Part shown: in pieces, positions 23,141 to 34,615 of the stretch
Layout of the letters: every line of letters starts with the position of its first letter
Position numbering within the stretch: position 1 is the first letter of the stretch
Origin: Fagopyrum homotropicum
Lineage: Eukaryota > Streptophyta > Magnoliopsida > Caryophyllales > Polygonaceae
DNA length: 64,000 nucleotides
Assembly (NCBI GenBank): GCA_033239125.1
Contig: BSWB01000005.1
Span: 48,902,993-48,966,992 of the forward strand
Direction: 5' to 3'
Program-made: the position numbers and the translations under genes
Notes under the pieces: model-generated
Seen by the model: only the letters and a program-made list of their open reading frames with translations
The model's database searches: none
What the model was told of the DNA's origin: nothing

Positions 23141-23841
23141 AAGTACTGATGTTGCTGGTAGAAATAAGTTGGATTGCCACGTTGCTAGAATGTTTTACAC
23201 GGTGGGCTCACTACAACAAAATAGTTTTTTATAGCATTGACGGATAGAGGTTATAGTGTTTTGGTGACGGTAAGAACTAAGAAACGGTTCAGTGTCCCTC
23301 TTTTCTCACTCTTCGATCGTTTCGCCATCTTCATCCCGTACCCTAAATCCACCCGCATAGGTTCGGTTCAGTGCCCCTCTTTTCTCACTCTTCGATCTGA
23401 GCCCGGCTTCCCTGCGGTGTCGAATTCTGCCTCATAGGTTCGGTTTCCTTCTCCTGTCTGAAGTGAACTTTGAAGATTCATGATTTCCTGCGTTCAGTTT
23501 GTGGAAAACTTATTTCATAAATTGATTCCCAATGGCTTATTTCAAAAATTTATTCATGATGGTTTCTTCAAGGAACTTATTTCCAGTTTGTAGGTTCGCA
23601 ATCTTGCTGATTCCAGTCGTTTTTCTAACTCCGGATTTCTTCTGTTCTCTAAGATCGCAATGCAATAATTAGTGCCTCCACTGGTCAGTTGATTTCATTT
23701 CCAGGTTTATTTCTTCAAGTTCCATATGATGTACCTGTTCGATGAAATGCTTAACTAAAATCAAATTGGGAAAATCCATTTCATTGTTTGCACTTGCATC
23801 TTAACTTGCTTGATTTACATCGTCCGTGCAGAACACACATA
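23141..23841 (+). promoter_or_regulatory. Upstream and leader region of the ATP11 gene
   Basis: This 700 bp begins with the last piece of the hAT-like remnant and then CACTACAACAAAATAG, which resembles a CACTA transposon end (23209). A block CGGTTCAGTG(T/C)CCCTCTTTTCTCACTCTTCGATC occurs twice (about 23285 and 23363, 78 bp apart). The acceptor-like TGCAG at 23826-23830, just before the start codon, suggests a leader intron. Its donor is uncertain (candidate GCCTCATAG/GTTCGG near 23440). No certain TATA box is seen. Confidence 0.4.
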
Positions 23842-25768
23842 ATGCAGCGTTTATTGGCTAGAGTTTGTAGGACTCTACGACCGTCTTCACAGCTTCTTAA
23901 TGAAACAGTGTCACCAATCGATGCTTCAAAAGGGGTGTTTCGTACCTTCTCTGTCCGGAGGAGCTTCCAGAAATCTCAGCAAGAATCTATCCCTGCTAAA
24001 TTTGTAAAATGGAGCTCATTGGGTTTTTGTCGAACCTCAAAGTTTGCTAGTGGGTTCACTCCACTGCAAGCCAAGCCGCTGGATTCAATCATGGATATTG
24101 AGAGAGCAAAGCATAAGTCGCCTGAGGAGCTTGTTTTAATTTGGGACGATGTATGAAGTACTTAATATTAGTAATGATGACTATCTGGAATGATTATATT
24201 CTCGAGCTGATGTTTTTTCTTTACAATTCTTATTCATATGACATACTAGTTCCATCTGGGGAGAGGTCATATTGGTGCAACTATGAAAGCTAATTTGTAT
24301 GGTCTTCTGGAGCAAAGAGCCTCTGACTGGTAACCCTTTCGTTTCTCTTTGTATTAGGTAAATCAGTCCTAATGAATGGCTTATTTTACCCTAAGACTGC
24401 TTTTATATTTTCCTTCGCAGTCCGTATTTTGTCATTCCATTGTGGAAAGGAAGCGGCTATACAACCATGTTTGTACAAGGTCTGTTTCTTTGTTGTGTAT
24501 AGTCTATAGGATAGATCATGCTACCATGTTTAGTCTGTCTATCTTTTCCACTTCATTTATTGGAATATTAACTTCTTTTAGAATTTGACTTTAGTTGTAG
24601 TCCTAATATTGGTCACACTGTGCTGTTATGGACTTTGTAAAAGATATGTAGTGAATTTTTGAATCCTTACCTGCATATTGTATGCTTCTTGAAGACATTA
24701 TCTTATGTTAGGAGACTAACAAATTTGTCATATGATGCTGGGCAGTTTCCTCTGAGCTGTGTACTATAAAGTGTATACTAGTTGTCTCACGTGGTGTAGT
24801 ATGTAGAGGACTAGGATGAAGCACTTGCACTTCCCAGCAAATGGCATGTCACTCATTTGAAATTGTTTGTGATGAGATTTGTCTCATTAGATGTTGTTCC
24901 TCAATGTTACATGCATTTACTGAATTTCAAGCACCCTTCTGCAGATATCCTTATATGTGATTCTATTCGTAGATTCCTCTGTGTGGGGGCTTGAATGAGT
25001 ATGGTTCCTACTATATAGATAGGTTCTTCTTTAATAAAATGTCAGGCTTGGCCTGCTTGGTTTGTACTATCTTTTTATGTTATGACGATGGGACACTTCA
25101 AAAGTTTGTTTCTGCATGGGTTCCTTAACTGTTTGTAATTATAACTGCATGTGTTTGGCATATCATGATTCAAGATCTGTGATCCAGGATAGATGTTCAC
25201 TTGAATTTTCCTTGCAAAATTTATGAGTAGGAGCTTCTTTAAGTTGTTGCATCTTTAAATGATTCGTTTATGATGGAAGTTGGCTAGGTTTTTTGAAAGA
25301 GCTATATCCGAATTATTAGCTTGGTTAATTTCTAGCTTGTGGTTTGTTGTTTTGTATATCATTCCAAAAAAGGTTTCTAATGTACTTTACTACTTTCATT
25401 TATCTCTTATTACGACTCGAAGAAGTACAAAAACTCAAACTTTCCTTGCACCGTTTTTTGCAGTGAAGGCATCATACATGATTTTCACTGGACTGGAAGA
25501 TTACAAAGCTAGAGGAACTCAGGCATCTCCTTACTACACTGTTACTCACTACACAGAATTTGCTCAGAGCAAGGACTTGGTTCTGATAAGAGGCGATGTC
25601 GTCTTCACCAGCAAGCTCACCGATTCCGAAGCAAAATGGCTTCTTGAAATTACCCAGTCTTTCTATGTAAACGATGTCAGGTACAAGCTTGTAGAACGGT
25701 TCAACAAACAGACTCGGGATTTTGAGTTCAAGGATGTCTTGCAAGCCCTGGAAATGCCCATCTTGTAA
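23842..25768 (+). CDS. ATP11: ATP synthase F1 complex assembly factor 1 (ATP11 family)
   Basis: ATP11/ATPAF1 is a mitochondrial chaperone that binds free F1 beta subunit until it joins alpha. Coding exons are 23842-24150, 24250-24329, 24421-24479 and 25464-25768, all with GT-AG introns and matching phases, giving 250 residues. The N-terminal 60 residues are rich in Arg, Ser and Leu with few acids (MQRLLARVCRTLR...), as expected for a mitochondrial presequence. The conserved core includes SPEELVLIWDD, HLGRGHIGATMK, YFVIPLWKGSGYTTMFVQ, GLEDYKARGTQASPYYT, SKDLVLIRGDVVFTSKLT and FEFKDVLQALEMPIL. The third intron is 984 bp. A misleading frame from 25280 reads through that intron into exon 4. The gene looks intact although transposons lie within 700 bp on both sides. 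The presequence call is inference; family membership is clear. Confidence 0.93.
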
Positions 25769-25936
25769 TGCCTTACACAAGAAACTGGAATAGCTAGATT
25801 CCAATTGTTAGGTTTTCTTTGCATTAAGTTCTCCAGTTTACATTGACAAGAAGTTGAAGCTATGCAAACTGTTAGATGTAGGCAAATTTATGCAAGTTGT
25901 AATTTGTTTCACATGTTTGAACTGTGAAACCAGCCT

Positions 25937-25942
25937 AATAAA
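25937..25942 (+). terminator. Polyadenylation signal of the ATP11 gene
   Basis: A canonical AATAAA lies 169 bp after the stop codon, within an AT-rich 3' flank. The cleavage site cannot be read from sequence alone. Confidence 0.5.
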
Positions 25943-26174
25943 GCTTTTTGGGTATGAGAATCCTTTACAAAGACGTTTGATTAAGTACCGTCTTCTAAAA
26001 ATATTGATTTCAATAATCAAATAACTGTTTATTTAAGGCTAAGCAAACATCAATTGATTTCTATTATCTTGAAAGTTGTGTAAAATAACCCACGTCCTAC
26101 CTGAATTTTAGAAGTGCAAATCATCTGTCATTTTCCGACTCATTCTCTAGATTGGTTAACTATTAAAAGATGAT

Positions 26175-27195
26175 AAATTTCTAGATTTTCGGATGGTACC
26201 CTCGTGGTTTTGGGTATTCCGGATTTTGTCCAACAATTTTTTCAAGTTCGGATGGTACCCTCAAGTTTATGTAGCTTTCAAAATTTTGCCCAAATTCATT
26301 ACACTTTTTTAAATTCCATTAAAACATACAAAAGAAAATAAACTAAAATTTAAAAACAAATTACAATAGAAAGATTATTTTAAAAATAAAGTAAACAGTA
26401 ACTTTTTTTAAAAAATTTTTTTATATTAATTTAAAAATGAATAAATTAGATAATTTTTTGTAAAATTAAAAAAAATCAGTGTTTTATTTATTTTAAAAAT
26501 AAATAAATTGTATGAGAATTTTTTTAACAAAATCTAAAAACATATGTGTTATACTTTATTTAAAAAATAAATAAAATAAGGACTCTTTTAAAAAAATTTT
26601 AAAAATCATTATTTTAATTTATTATTAAAATAAATAAATAATTTTTCTATTTTATTTATTTCCCAAAACTAAAAGAAGTAAAATAAAGTAATATTAAAAA
26701 ATAAAAAAAATAGAAAACTGATTTATTTATTTTAATAATAAATTAAAACAGTGATTTTTTTAAAAATTTTAAAATAATCCTTATTTTATTTATTTTTTAA
26801 ATAAAGTATAAAACTTATGTTTTTAGATTTTGTTAAAAAATGCTAACCCAATTTATTTATTTTTAAAATAAAATAAAACACTAATTTTTTTGAATTTTTT
26901 AAAAATTATCTAATTAATTTATTTTTAAATGTATATAAAACATTTTTTTTATAAAAAAAGTTACTATTTTACTTTATTTCTAAAATAAATAAATCATTCT
27001 TTCTATTTTTATTTATTTTTTAATTTTAGTTTATTTTCTTTTATATTTTTGAATAGATTTTAAAAAAATTTAATGAATTTGGGCAAAATCCGGAAATCAT
27101 TATAAACTTAAGGGTACCATCCGAACTTGAAAAAACTGTTGGGCAAAATCCAGAATACCCCAAACCACGAGGGTACCATCTGGAATTTCCCTAAA
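26175..27195. mobile_element. One-kilobase foldback (hairpin) element
   Basis: The left arm starts near GGATGGTACCCTCGTGGTTTTGGG and the right arm ends with the mirror CCCCAAACCACGAGGGTACC. Complementarity runs through almost the whole element to a centre near 26690, giving arms of about 500 bp. Both arms contain a second inner pair (TTCGGATGGTACCCTCAAG with CTTAAGGGTACCATCCGAA). There are no coding frames. It looks like a MITE-style or inverted-duplication element and could transcribe into long double-stranded RNA. No target duplication was identified. Confidence 0.75.
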
Positions 27196-27239
27196 AAGAT
27201 TAATTGATAATTTTAGGATTAATTGATTACAAAACTAGT

Positions 27240-28735
27240 TCATTCTATATATTGAACTAGTGTATATCTCGCACCGTATATCCCGCACCTTGTGCGAGTA
27301 TATTTATAGATTGGATCTTTTGATTAACATGACACTAGTGTATTACCTGCACTTTGTGCGGGTTCAGTTTTAGTAATATTTAATACTTAAAATTTATATG
27401 TATATTTTTGTAAAATAAAAATTCGAAAAAAGAAATTATAATCAATATTATGATTTTTAATTCTCTTTTAAGTATTTATCTCTTCAAATTAATTATATTT
27501 TTAAATTGATTTGTTAAGATATGTTTGTTGGTAAAAAAAATTCGTAAAAATTTAAAAACTATTTTTATAAAAGTATTTATTTAAATAGTTTTTAAAAAAT
27601 TTAGAAATCAATTTTTAACTTATATTAACATTTAGAAATCACTTTTAAAAATAATTTTTTAGGCTTCGAGAAACGTGACGTTGACACGTGGCAATAGAGG
27701 CTTCTGCTTTAATAGATATAATATATAAGATAAGATTGGTCGTGTTAACTGAATAATCTTAATTTAATACAAACACATTCTAACATATATTAAAAAAAAT
27801 TTTATTTAAAAAATAATGTAACAGTATTCGAATTTAAAAAACTCAATTATATAATCTATATATGTAAAAAGATTTTATAAAATATAATTATAGAATCTAA
27901 TTATAAAAATTGTAACAGTAAATAAATATGAAAAAATCAATTATAAAATATATTTATAAAATAAAATTTCGATAATCAAATGTTTTAAGTAACAAATATT
28001 ATTTTTTTAAATTATTAACTATGAATTAGGTTTTTGATAAGGTTTGTAACAAATTGGATCCTATAGTTAAAGAGTTTTTAATATCTTTTTATAATTATTT
28101 ATTTAATAAAAATAATTTGCTGATTTTTTTAAAAATTAATTTCATAAATTATTAAGTAACAAACCGTATTTGTTAAAAAAAATCAGCTTTAGGGAAAAAG
28201 ATCTTATGGCTTAAATACTAATTTTAAAAAAAATTAATTGGTAGAATAAACCTCAGGTCGACACGTCAGCCGTAGTGACTTCTATTTTAGTATAGGTACT
28301 AGTTTTAATAGCCATGCCCTGCATGGGTTAGACGATAATTGTGTGTATAAAAATTATTTGATAATTTATTATGTTGAGAATTGTTTTAATTGTTATGCGA
28401 TACTTGTTTTAAGACTGTATTTTTCACATTATAAATGAAAATCAAGCAAGAATTCAAATCCTGCAATAACAACCGGGAAAGAGGAATCCGGGGCAATACC
28501 CTTTGAGATACTCGAATGTCAAAGTTAGTATCAGTCCTAGAAAAAATTCAGGTTTATTAAATTAAGTTTTAGAGTACGTGATTTAGGTTAACAAATAGAC
28601 GACATTGCCAAAATTGATGAGATGACTGCAATACATTAAGTCAAGTATCAGTTCACGGGTTGTTCATTAAAAAATTAAGTTTATAAGTTTAAAAATAAAT
28701 AAAGTTCAATTGAAATTTAAAAATATAAAAAATAT
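27240..28735. other. AT-rich intergenic sequence with Helitron-like hairpin phrases
   Basis: There is no gene. Short hairpin phrases CCCGCACCTTGTGCGAG (about 27278), CCTGCACTTTGTGCGGG (about 27345) and GCCCTGCATGGG (about 28315) each follow CTAGT or similar. Phrases GACACGTGGCA...TTAATAGATATA (27690-27722) and ACACGTCAGCC (28260) resemble the 3' ends of plant Helitrons. Complete elements cannot be delimited, because the copia element interrupts the second candidate. Confidence 0.35.
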
Positions 28736-29936
28736 TGAAGAACCGTTAGGTGATGTAAATAATATAGATACTACTCTAGAAGGGGGTTGAATAGAGTATG
28801 AGAACTTTTCGCAAACCAAATCTCAAGGCCTTGAAACTCCTTTCAAGGACCTTGATGTCAATCTGTGTTACTAGTGAAACTTTGATTTCAAGGGCTTTGA
28901 AACTCAATTTCAAGGGCCTTGACTTCTTGCTCCTGCAAAACAAAGTTAGTCACAGTAAAGTTTATATGGTGCGGAATTGAAAAGATTGACACGAGAATAT
29001 GTTTACGAAGTTCGGCTCTAAATAGCCTACTCTCCGTCCCAGGGTATATCCGTAGGATCTAACTATCTATTATCAGCTTCAAAAGAGTCCTAGATACAAA
29101 CTAGAAGAAATCCCCTTCTTCTCTCACTTGTAGCCAATGCTACGATCTAGCTCCAACTCTTAACCTAGCTATAATAGCATATTTACTTCGCAGAGTAACA
29201 CACTCTAGTATAACACTTTTTAGATCTACCAATGGAGCTCTTGTGTTTTCTCTCTCTCTCTCTAGGGGATAAAACGTTTACGTAATTGTGAGAAAGAAAA
29301 ACAACGAATGAAGATGATTAAGTTGCTTAAGGATGCAAAGATGTTTTTCCGATGTAGGCTTGTGTATCTTCTTCTTCGATCATCATCTTCATTTATATCT
29401 TCTATGGAAAGATCTTCTAGCCGTTGTAGAGATGATCGTTTGAAGCCTTCTTTTCCATGAAGATCGTTAGATAGACGTTGCACGTATTCGATCCTACGAA
29501 CACGTTGAGTTTTTTACTCCTTGATCTTCTCGTCTTTTGTTGGATAAGAGAGAGAAGATATTTTTGACGTTCTTGTTGTTTAGAGAATCTTCTCGAAATG
29601 ATTCTCTATCCTTCGGTTGAGATCTTCCTTTGGTTGACAAAATCTTTGTTTGATAAGATCTTCTAGTTACCGAATCTTCAACGAAGATCTTCAATATATT
29701 TGAATTCTTTGTTCCGTGCACTTTAGATTCCAAGGCCCTTGATCTTCGTCTTTTTGAACTTGTTCTTCAATCCAACTTCAAGGCCCTTGACATGTAAATA
29801 TATAACCTGCACTGAATTCAAGCCAAACATCTAGAAGTATAATAAAGTACAATGTTAGTATATACAACTACTATATTTGTGTGAAGTCTTCCATCATCAA
29901 CACCTGTAAACCATTTCAATCAAGGTGGAGTTTTCA
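28736..29936 (-). repeat. 3' LTR of the SIRE-type element
   Basis: This LTR matches 37830-39019 with scattered substitutions and small indels. A TATA-like box TATAAAT lies on the minus strand at 29391-29397. Palindromes of the TCAAGGCCTTGA type occur at 28823-28834, 28843, 28911, 29731 and 29779. Short minus-strand frames (73-79 codons) inside it are duplicated in the other LTR and are not genes. Confidence 0.9.
29391..29397 (-). promoter_or_regulatory. TATA-like box in the SIRE LTR
   Basis: The minus strand reads TATAAAT about 540 nt from the LTR 5' end. The 5' LTR carries the same box at 38483-38489, where it would start the genomic RNA. Confidence 0.45.
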
Positions 29937-29947
29937 ATCTCCCCCTT
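29937..29947 (-). promoter_or_regulatory. Polypurine tract of the SIRE-type element
   Basis: The minus strand reads AAGGGGGAGAT directly before the 3' LTR begins TGAAAAC. A second purine box (AAAGGGGGAGAAA) lies upstream near 30058-30070, as is common in SIRE elements, which often have more than one. Confidence 0.8.
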
Positions 29948-30200
29948 GATGGAAGACAACACAAATTTTCGTACCTGCATTTGTTAGTTTAGCAATACAT
30001 ATAACAATCTCAAAACTAAAAATGCAGAATGTAGTATATCGGAAATGTCGGATCATATTTCTCCCCCTTTGTCTTTCAACAAGGGAGAAAAAGCAATGTC
30101 AAAACAAGAAGTCTTAAAAACATATTACAAACCCAAACATAAAAGTAGTTTCAAGGAGGTTCGAAAAAGCAGTCTACCCATAAGAAAAGATTTGACAGCT

Positions 30201-31586
30201 TTAAAATTCCTCATAGAACTTCCTCTTTCCTTTGGATGAAGTTTTCTTATAACGCCAATCATTCATTTCAGCTGCCAAACGTCTTTTCTTTTCTTCAGCT
30301 CTTCTCTGTTTAGTAACTTCATACTCAACTTTGGGCAAGAATATTGGCTCTTCATGAGTTGGGTACAAAATTAATTTATTCTGGACACGCCTTTTACAAT
30401 TCAACAGCATATTCTCAACCTGCTCTTGAGTATGTTGAGCTACATCTTCAGGTATGGGCAAAATACTCCCCATTGTAGTTAGTGTAAGAGTATTCATCAA
30501 ATACATCTCATTGACTTTAGAATTGATGGTAGCCAGTAACTCGAAATTTGAGTCCATTCTCCTTTTGGCATTAAACCTAAAATCAGATAATTCACGATTG
30601 AGACGAGCTATTTCATTTTCACATCCCTCTAACCTGATTTCTGGAGTAAGAGATAATTTAACTTCTTCATTTGGATTTTGAGTAACTCCTTTTCCTTTCA
30701 AAGTCCATGTTGCTGCAAGAGTTTTCTCAATCCCTAGACGTTCTAAGCAGTTCTCATCAATTTTGCTGTTAATGGATTGTCTTTCCTCAAAAGATGTATC
30801 AATCTTGTAATAATCAAAGACCTTAGGCAGCAAATTTCCATAGGGCAAAGGAATAGATCTCTTAGAGTTAACAGAATGCAGCATATGATTGAGAATTAGA
30901 TTTGGCACATCTATAGCCACATCAGACATAAGTAAATGAATTAATTCCAGAGATTGATCAGTCAACAGCTCTCTTGAGTTGGCACGAGGAACAACACATC
31001 AAACTAGTATGTTGAATACTATTTTAACCTCTAACGCGAGAGAAGTATGGGTGAGTTGACGTGAGTTTGAATCGGGAATCAGAAAATTCTCTTTAGCAAT
31101 ACGAACACTCTCTAACCTTGAAGGATAATTGAACTCTACATCTGTAGGAATTTCTAAAATTTCACTGAGAATAGAAGAAGTGAGTGAAATTTAAGTACCT
31201 TTGACTGAAGATTCAAGAGTAATACCCCCTTTGTCCTTTTTCGTGGTGAGATTAACATAGAATAGTCTCGTGAGCCGTGGAAAAGCAAAATCTACAGGGT
31301 TTAAAACCTTCCAGATAGTCGAACTCTTCAGCTTGTCTATATAAGGTATCTTGAGAGTATCGAGAAAGTTAGTATCCACCAAATCACACATACAGAGTGG
31401 TCGATTGTGGAAGCCATCAAGCCAAGATCCAGAAGCTTGAAAATTTATAAACCATGATGAGGGAAGCCCAATAATTTGAGATGTATCTCGATCTTCAGAA
31501 GGTTTTTCTTCTCTCTCGATTGAAAAATTCTGAACAACTTTCTTGTTTGAAGATGGATGAGCAGATCTCTTGCTTCGGGGTTCCAT
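30201..31586 (-). pseudogene. Env-position ORF of SIRE element (plant transposon-protein-like)
   Basis: One frame of 462 codons is broken only by TAA at 31191-31193 and TGA at 30999-31001. The N-terminal half has RLTRLFYVNL and a following beta-rich stretch. The middle has DVPNLILNHMLHSV and LPYGNLLPKVF. These match, as I remember it, the pattern of the putative plant transposon protein domain (PF20167) often found downstream of pol in SIRE and Athila elements. The last 150 residues are a charged coiled coil ending in a basic tail. I see no convincing signal peptide or fusion segment, so calling it an envelope would go beyond the evidence. Its role is unknown. Confidence 0.65.
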
Positions 31587-31922
31587 GAGAAAAGTTTGAG
31601 AGAGAAATTAAATAATTTTGAAGTAGGGTTTCTTGTGAAAGAATAAAAAGCTGAAAAATTAGGTCCTTTTTATCAGGGATATGACCAAATCTTTTGAAAG
31701 AATCAAGCTTTTTAAAACCAAAATCAAAACTGTCTCAAGTAAAGGATTTTAAAAAAAAAATTTTAAGAGTTGAAATATCTAACAGATATTAACTCTTAAA
31801 AGATCCGTAAATTCAATTTACCCTTTACAATGTTTCATGGTCCCTCGAATCAGATTTCAAGGCCTTTGGAATCATCAATTGGGCTTGCATACGTAGGATG
31901 ATTAAAAATACGTTTACTCTCC

Positions 31923-33542
31923 CTACGTTAATGCTTCCTTGTTCAACATACCAAGTTCCAATCTAATAAAATTAAATTGTTCCTTAGGAAGAGGCTTGGT
32001 AAAGATATCTGCAATCTGCAAGTTAGTTGAGATAAAAGAAATCGAAACATCACCTTTCTTAACATGATCACGTATGAAGTGATGCCTTACATCAATATGC
32101 TTAGTCCTTGAATGCTGCACAAGATTTTTAGTTATAAAAATAGCACTAGTATTATCACATTTTATAGGAATACCTCTCAAGTCAAAGCCAAGGTCACGAA
32201 GTTGTTGAGCAATCCAAAGAATTTGAGCACAACAGGCTCCAACAGCTATGTATTCAGCCTCAGCTGTGGATAGGGCAACATAATTTTGCTTCTTGGAGTG
32301 CCAACTAATTAGGGATGACCTTAAGAATTGACAACATCCAGAAGTACTTTTTCTATCGACCTTATAACCTACAAAGTCTGCATCTGAATAGCCAACAAGA
32401 TGAAACGAGCTTTGACGTGGGTACCATAACCCTAGATCCTTAGTGCCATTGAGATACCGAAAAATTCTTTTCACAACTATCAAGTGTGACTCTTTAGGAT
32501 CAGCTTGAAATCTTGCACACATGCACACACTAAACATAATGTCAGGACGACTAGCAGATAGATATAACAATGAACCGATCATACTTTGATACTCCTTTTG
32601 TACTACACTTTTGCCATTCTTGTCATGATCTAGCGAAAGTGTTGAACTCATAGGAGTCTTTGCAACCTTAGATTGATCCATTTTGTACTTTTTAAGCAAG
32701 TCTTTAGTATACTTGCTTTGATTGAGAAAAATTCCTTTCTTTGCTTGTGTAACTTGAAGTCCAAGAAAGAAATTTAACTCTCTCATTAAGCTCATCTCAA
32801 ATTCCCTGCACATAATATCCGAAAATTCCTTGCAAAGGGAATCATTAGTAGCACCGAATAATATATCATCAACATAGATTTGTACTACTAAAATGTCGTT
32901 GCCTCTAGTTTTGATAAACAATGGTTTATCAATCAAACCTCGTTTGAAATTGTTTTCAAGAAGATATTCAGATAATCTTTCATACCAACCTCGAGGAGCT
33001 TGCTTAAGACCGTAAAGAGCTTTATCTAATTTAAAAACATGATCAGGAAATTCATCATTTTTAAAACCAAGAGGTTGAGCAACGTAGACCTCTTCTTCTA
33101 AGAAACCGTTCAGAAAAGTACATTTTACATCCATTTGAAAAAGTTCTATGCTCATAAAGGATGCAAATGCAAGTAACATACGTATGGCTTCTAACTTGGC
33201 AACAGGAGCAAAAGTCTCCTCATAATCAATACCTTCTTCTTGGTTATAGCCTTGTGCTACAAGTCGTGCTTTGTTTCGTATGACTTTGCCACTTTCATCC
33301 AATTTGTTTCGAAAGACCCACTTCGTGTCAATAACTGATTGATGCTTTGGTCTTGAAGTAAGAGTCCATACCTTGTTCCTCTCAAATTCATTTAATTCAT
33401 TTTGTATGGAAATGATCCAGTCTGGTTCTTGAAGAGCTTGAATGTAGTTCTTTGGCTCGATAAGTGATACAAAAGCGGAGAAGGCACAAAGATTATTCAC
33501 TTTTGATCGAGTTTGAACTCCAGCATTTGGATCTGAGATCAC
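31923..33542 (-). pseudogene. Reverse transcriptase and RNase H of the SIRE-type element
   Basis: This 539-codon frame is itself uninterrupted. It includes DTKWVFRNKLDESG, RLVAQGYNQ, FQMDVKCTFLNG (first catalytic Asp), LYGLKQAPRGWY, the catalytic box YVDDILFG, and a Ty1-type RNase H with SDADFVGYKVDRKSTSGCCQ, STAEAEY and KHIDVRHHF, ending IFTKPLPKEQF. It would copy the RNA genome and degrade it. It is separated from integrase by a duplicated block and frameshifts, so it cannot be made as part of a normal polyprotein. Confidence 0.92.
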
Positions 33543-34615
33543 ATTTTCTTGTGGATGATACGAGGAGTGTTACGTTGAACTTTTCTTCTTTTGACAGATG
33601 ATGTAGATCCAGATGGTTGAGTTGAATATGTCTGACTTGATTCAGGTACCGTTTGTGTATTACCTGTTGTTCCAATCTCAAGGCATTGAAGTCGGGTTTC
33701 AAGCCCTTGAAGTGGAGTTCTGTTTTCATAGTTTCCAGTTTCAAGGTCTTGAAGGTGTGTTTCAAGGTCTTGAGGATTTTCTTTGGTATCTTGAATTTTT
33801 TTTTGCATATTCTTGTCTTGACCTTTAGGATCTTCCTCTTCAAACCAGGAGGTTGAGCAACGTAGACCTCTTCTTCTAAGAAACCGTTCAGAAAAGCACA
33901 TTTTACATCCATTTGAAAAAGTTCTATGGTCATAAAGGATGCAAATGCAAGTAACATACGTATGACTTCTAACTTGGCAACATGAGCAAAAGTCTCCTCA
34001 TAATCAATACATTCTTCTTGGTTATAACCTTGTGCTACAAGTCGTGCTTTGTTTTGTATGACTTTGCCACTTTCATCCAATTTGTTTCGAAACACCCACT
34101 TCGTGCCAATAACTGATTGATGCTTTGGTCTTGAAGTAAGAGTCCATACCTTGTTCCTCTCAAATTCATTTAATTCATTTTGCATGACAATGATCCAGTC
34201 TGGTTCTTGAAGAGCTTGAATGTAGTTCTTTGGCTTGATAAGTGATACAAAAGCGGAGAAGGCACAAAGATTATTCACTTTTGATCGAGTTTGAACTCCA
34301 GCATTTGGATCTGAGATCACATTTTCTTGTGGATGATACGAGGAGTGTTGAAATTTTCTTCTTTTGACAGATGATGTAGATCTAGATGGTTGAGCTGAAT
34401 ATGCCTGACTTGATTCAGGTACCGTTTGTGTATTACCTGTTGTTCCAATCTCAAGGCCTTGAAGTCGGGTTTCAAGCCCTTAAAGTGGAGTTCTGTTTTC
34501 ATAGTTTCCAGTTTCAAGGTCTTGAAGGTGTGTTTCAAGGTCTTGAGGATTTTCTTTGGTATCTTGAATCTTTTCTTGCATATTCTTGTCTCGACCTTTA
34601 GGATCTTCCTCTTCA
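33073..34615 (-). repeat. Tandem duplication of the integrase-reverse transcriptase junction
   Basis: Segments 33073-33850 and 33851-34615 are near-identical direct repeats (offset about 778). Each unit holds the Gln/Leu/Glu-rich linker after integrase and the first 150 or so residues of reverse transcriptase, starting at MISDPNAGVQTRSKVNN. The copy further from the 3' end (34320-33850) ends abruptly after VYVAQPPG, where it runs into the repeated linker. The two copies differ at several positions. Confidence 0.9.

Larger units (their letters stand above)
21230..23207 (+). pseudogene. Remnant of hAT-like BED zinc-finger gene
   Basis: A leader ends AAGCAAG at 21480 before GTAAGTC, and an acceptor at 21791-21792 precedes an ATG at 21798, giving a plausible 312-bp 5' leader intron. 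The first codons are broken by TAA. The frame then reads CPIWINVEKFSKPSIGG, shifts at about 21946, and continues KYCKQDKQCTYRRVKAHLL...VDVCKK, the Cys/His pattern of BED fingers in hAT-like transposases and their domesticated relatives. At 22209 it is cut by a 922-bp insert. After the insert, 23141-23207 continues in the same frame with LDCHVARMFYTVG, matching the usual segment that follows in this family. Only this N-terminal part remains. Confidence 0.72.

Noticed and set aside
25280..25463. Frame with hydrophobic residues leading into ATP11 exon 4
   Set aside because: This is intron 3 read through. The acceptor TTTTTTGCAG at 25454-25463 and family alignment place the exon start at 25464.
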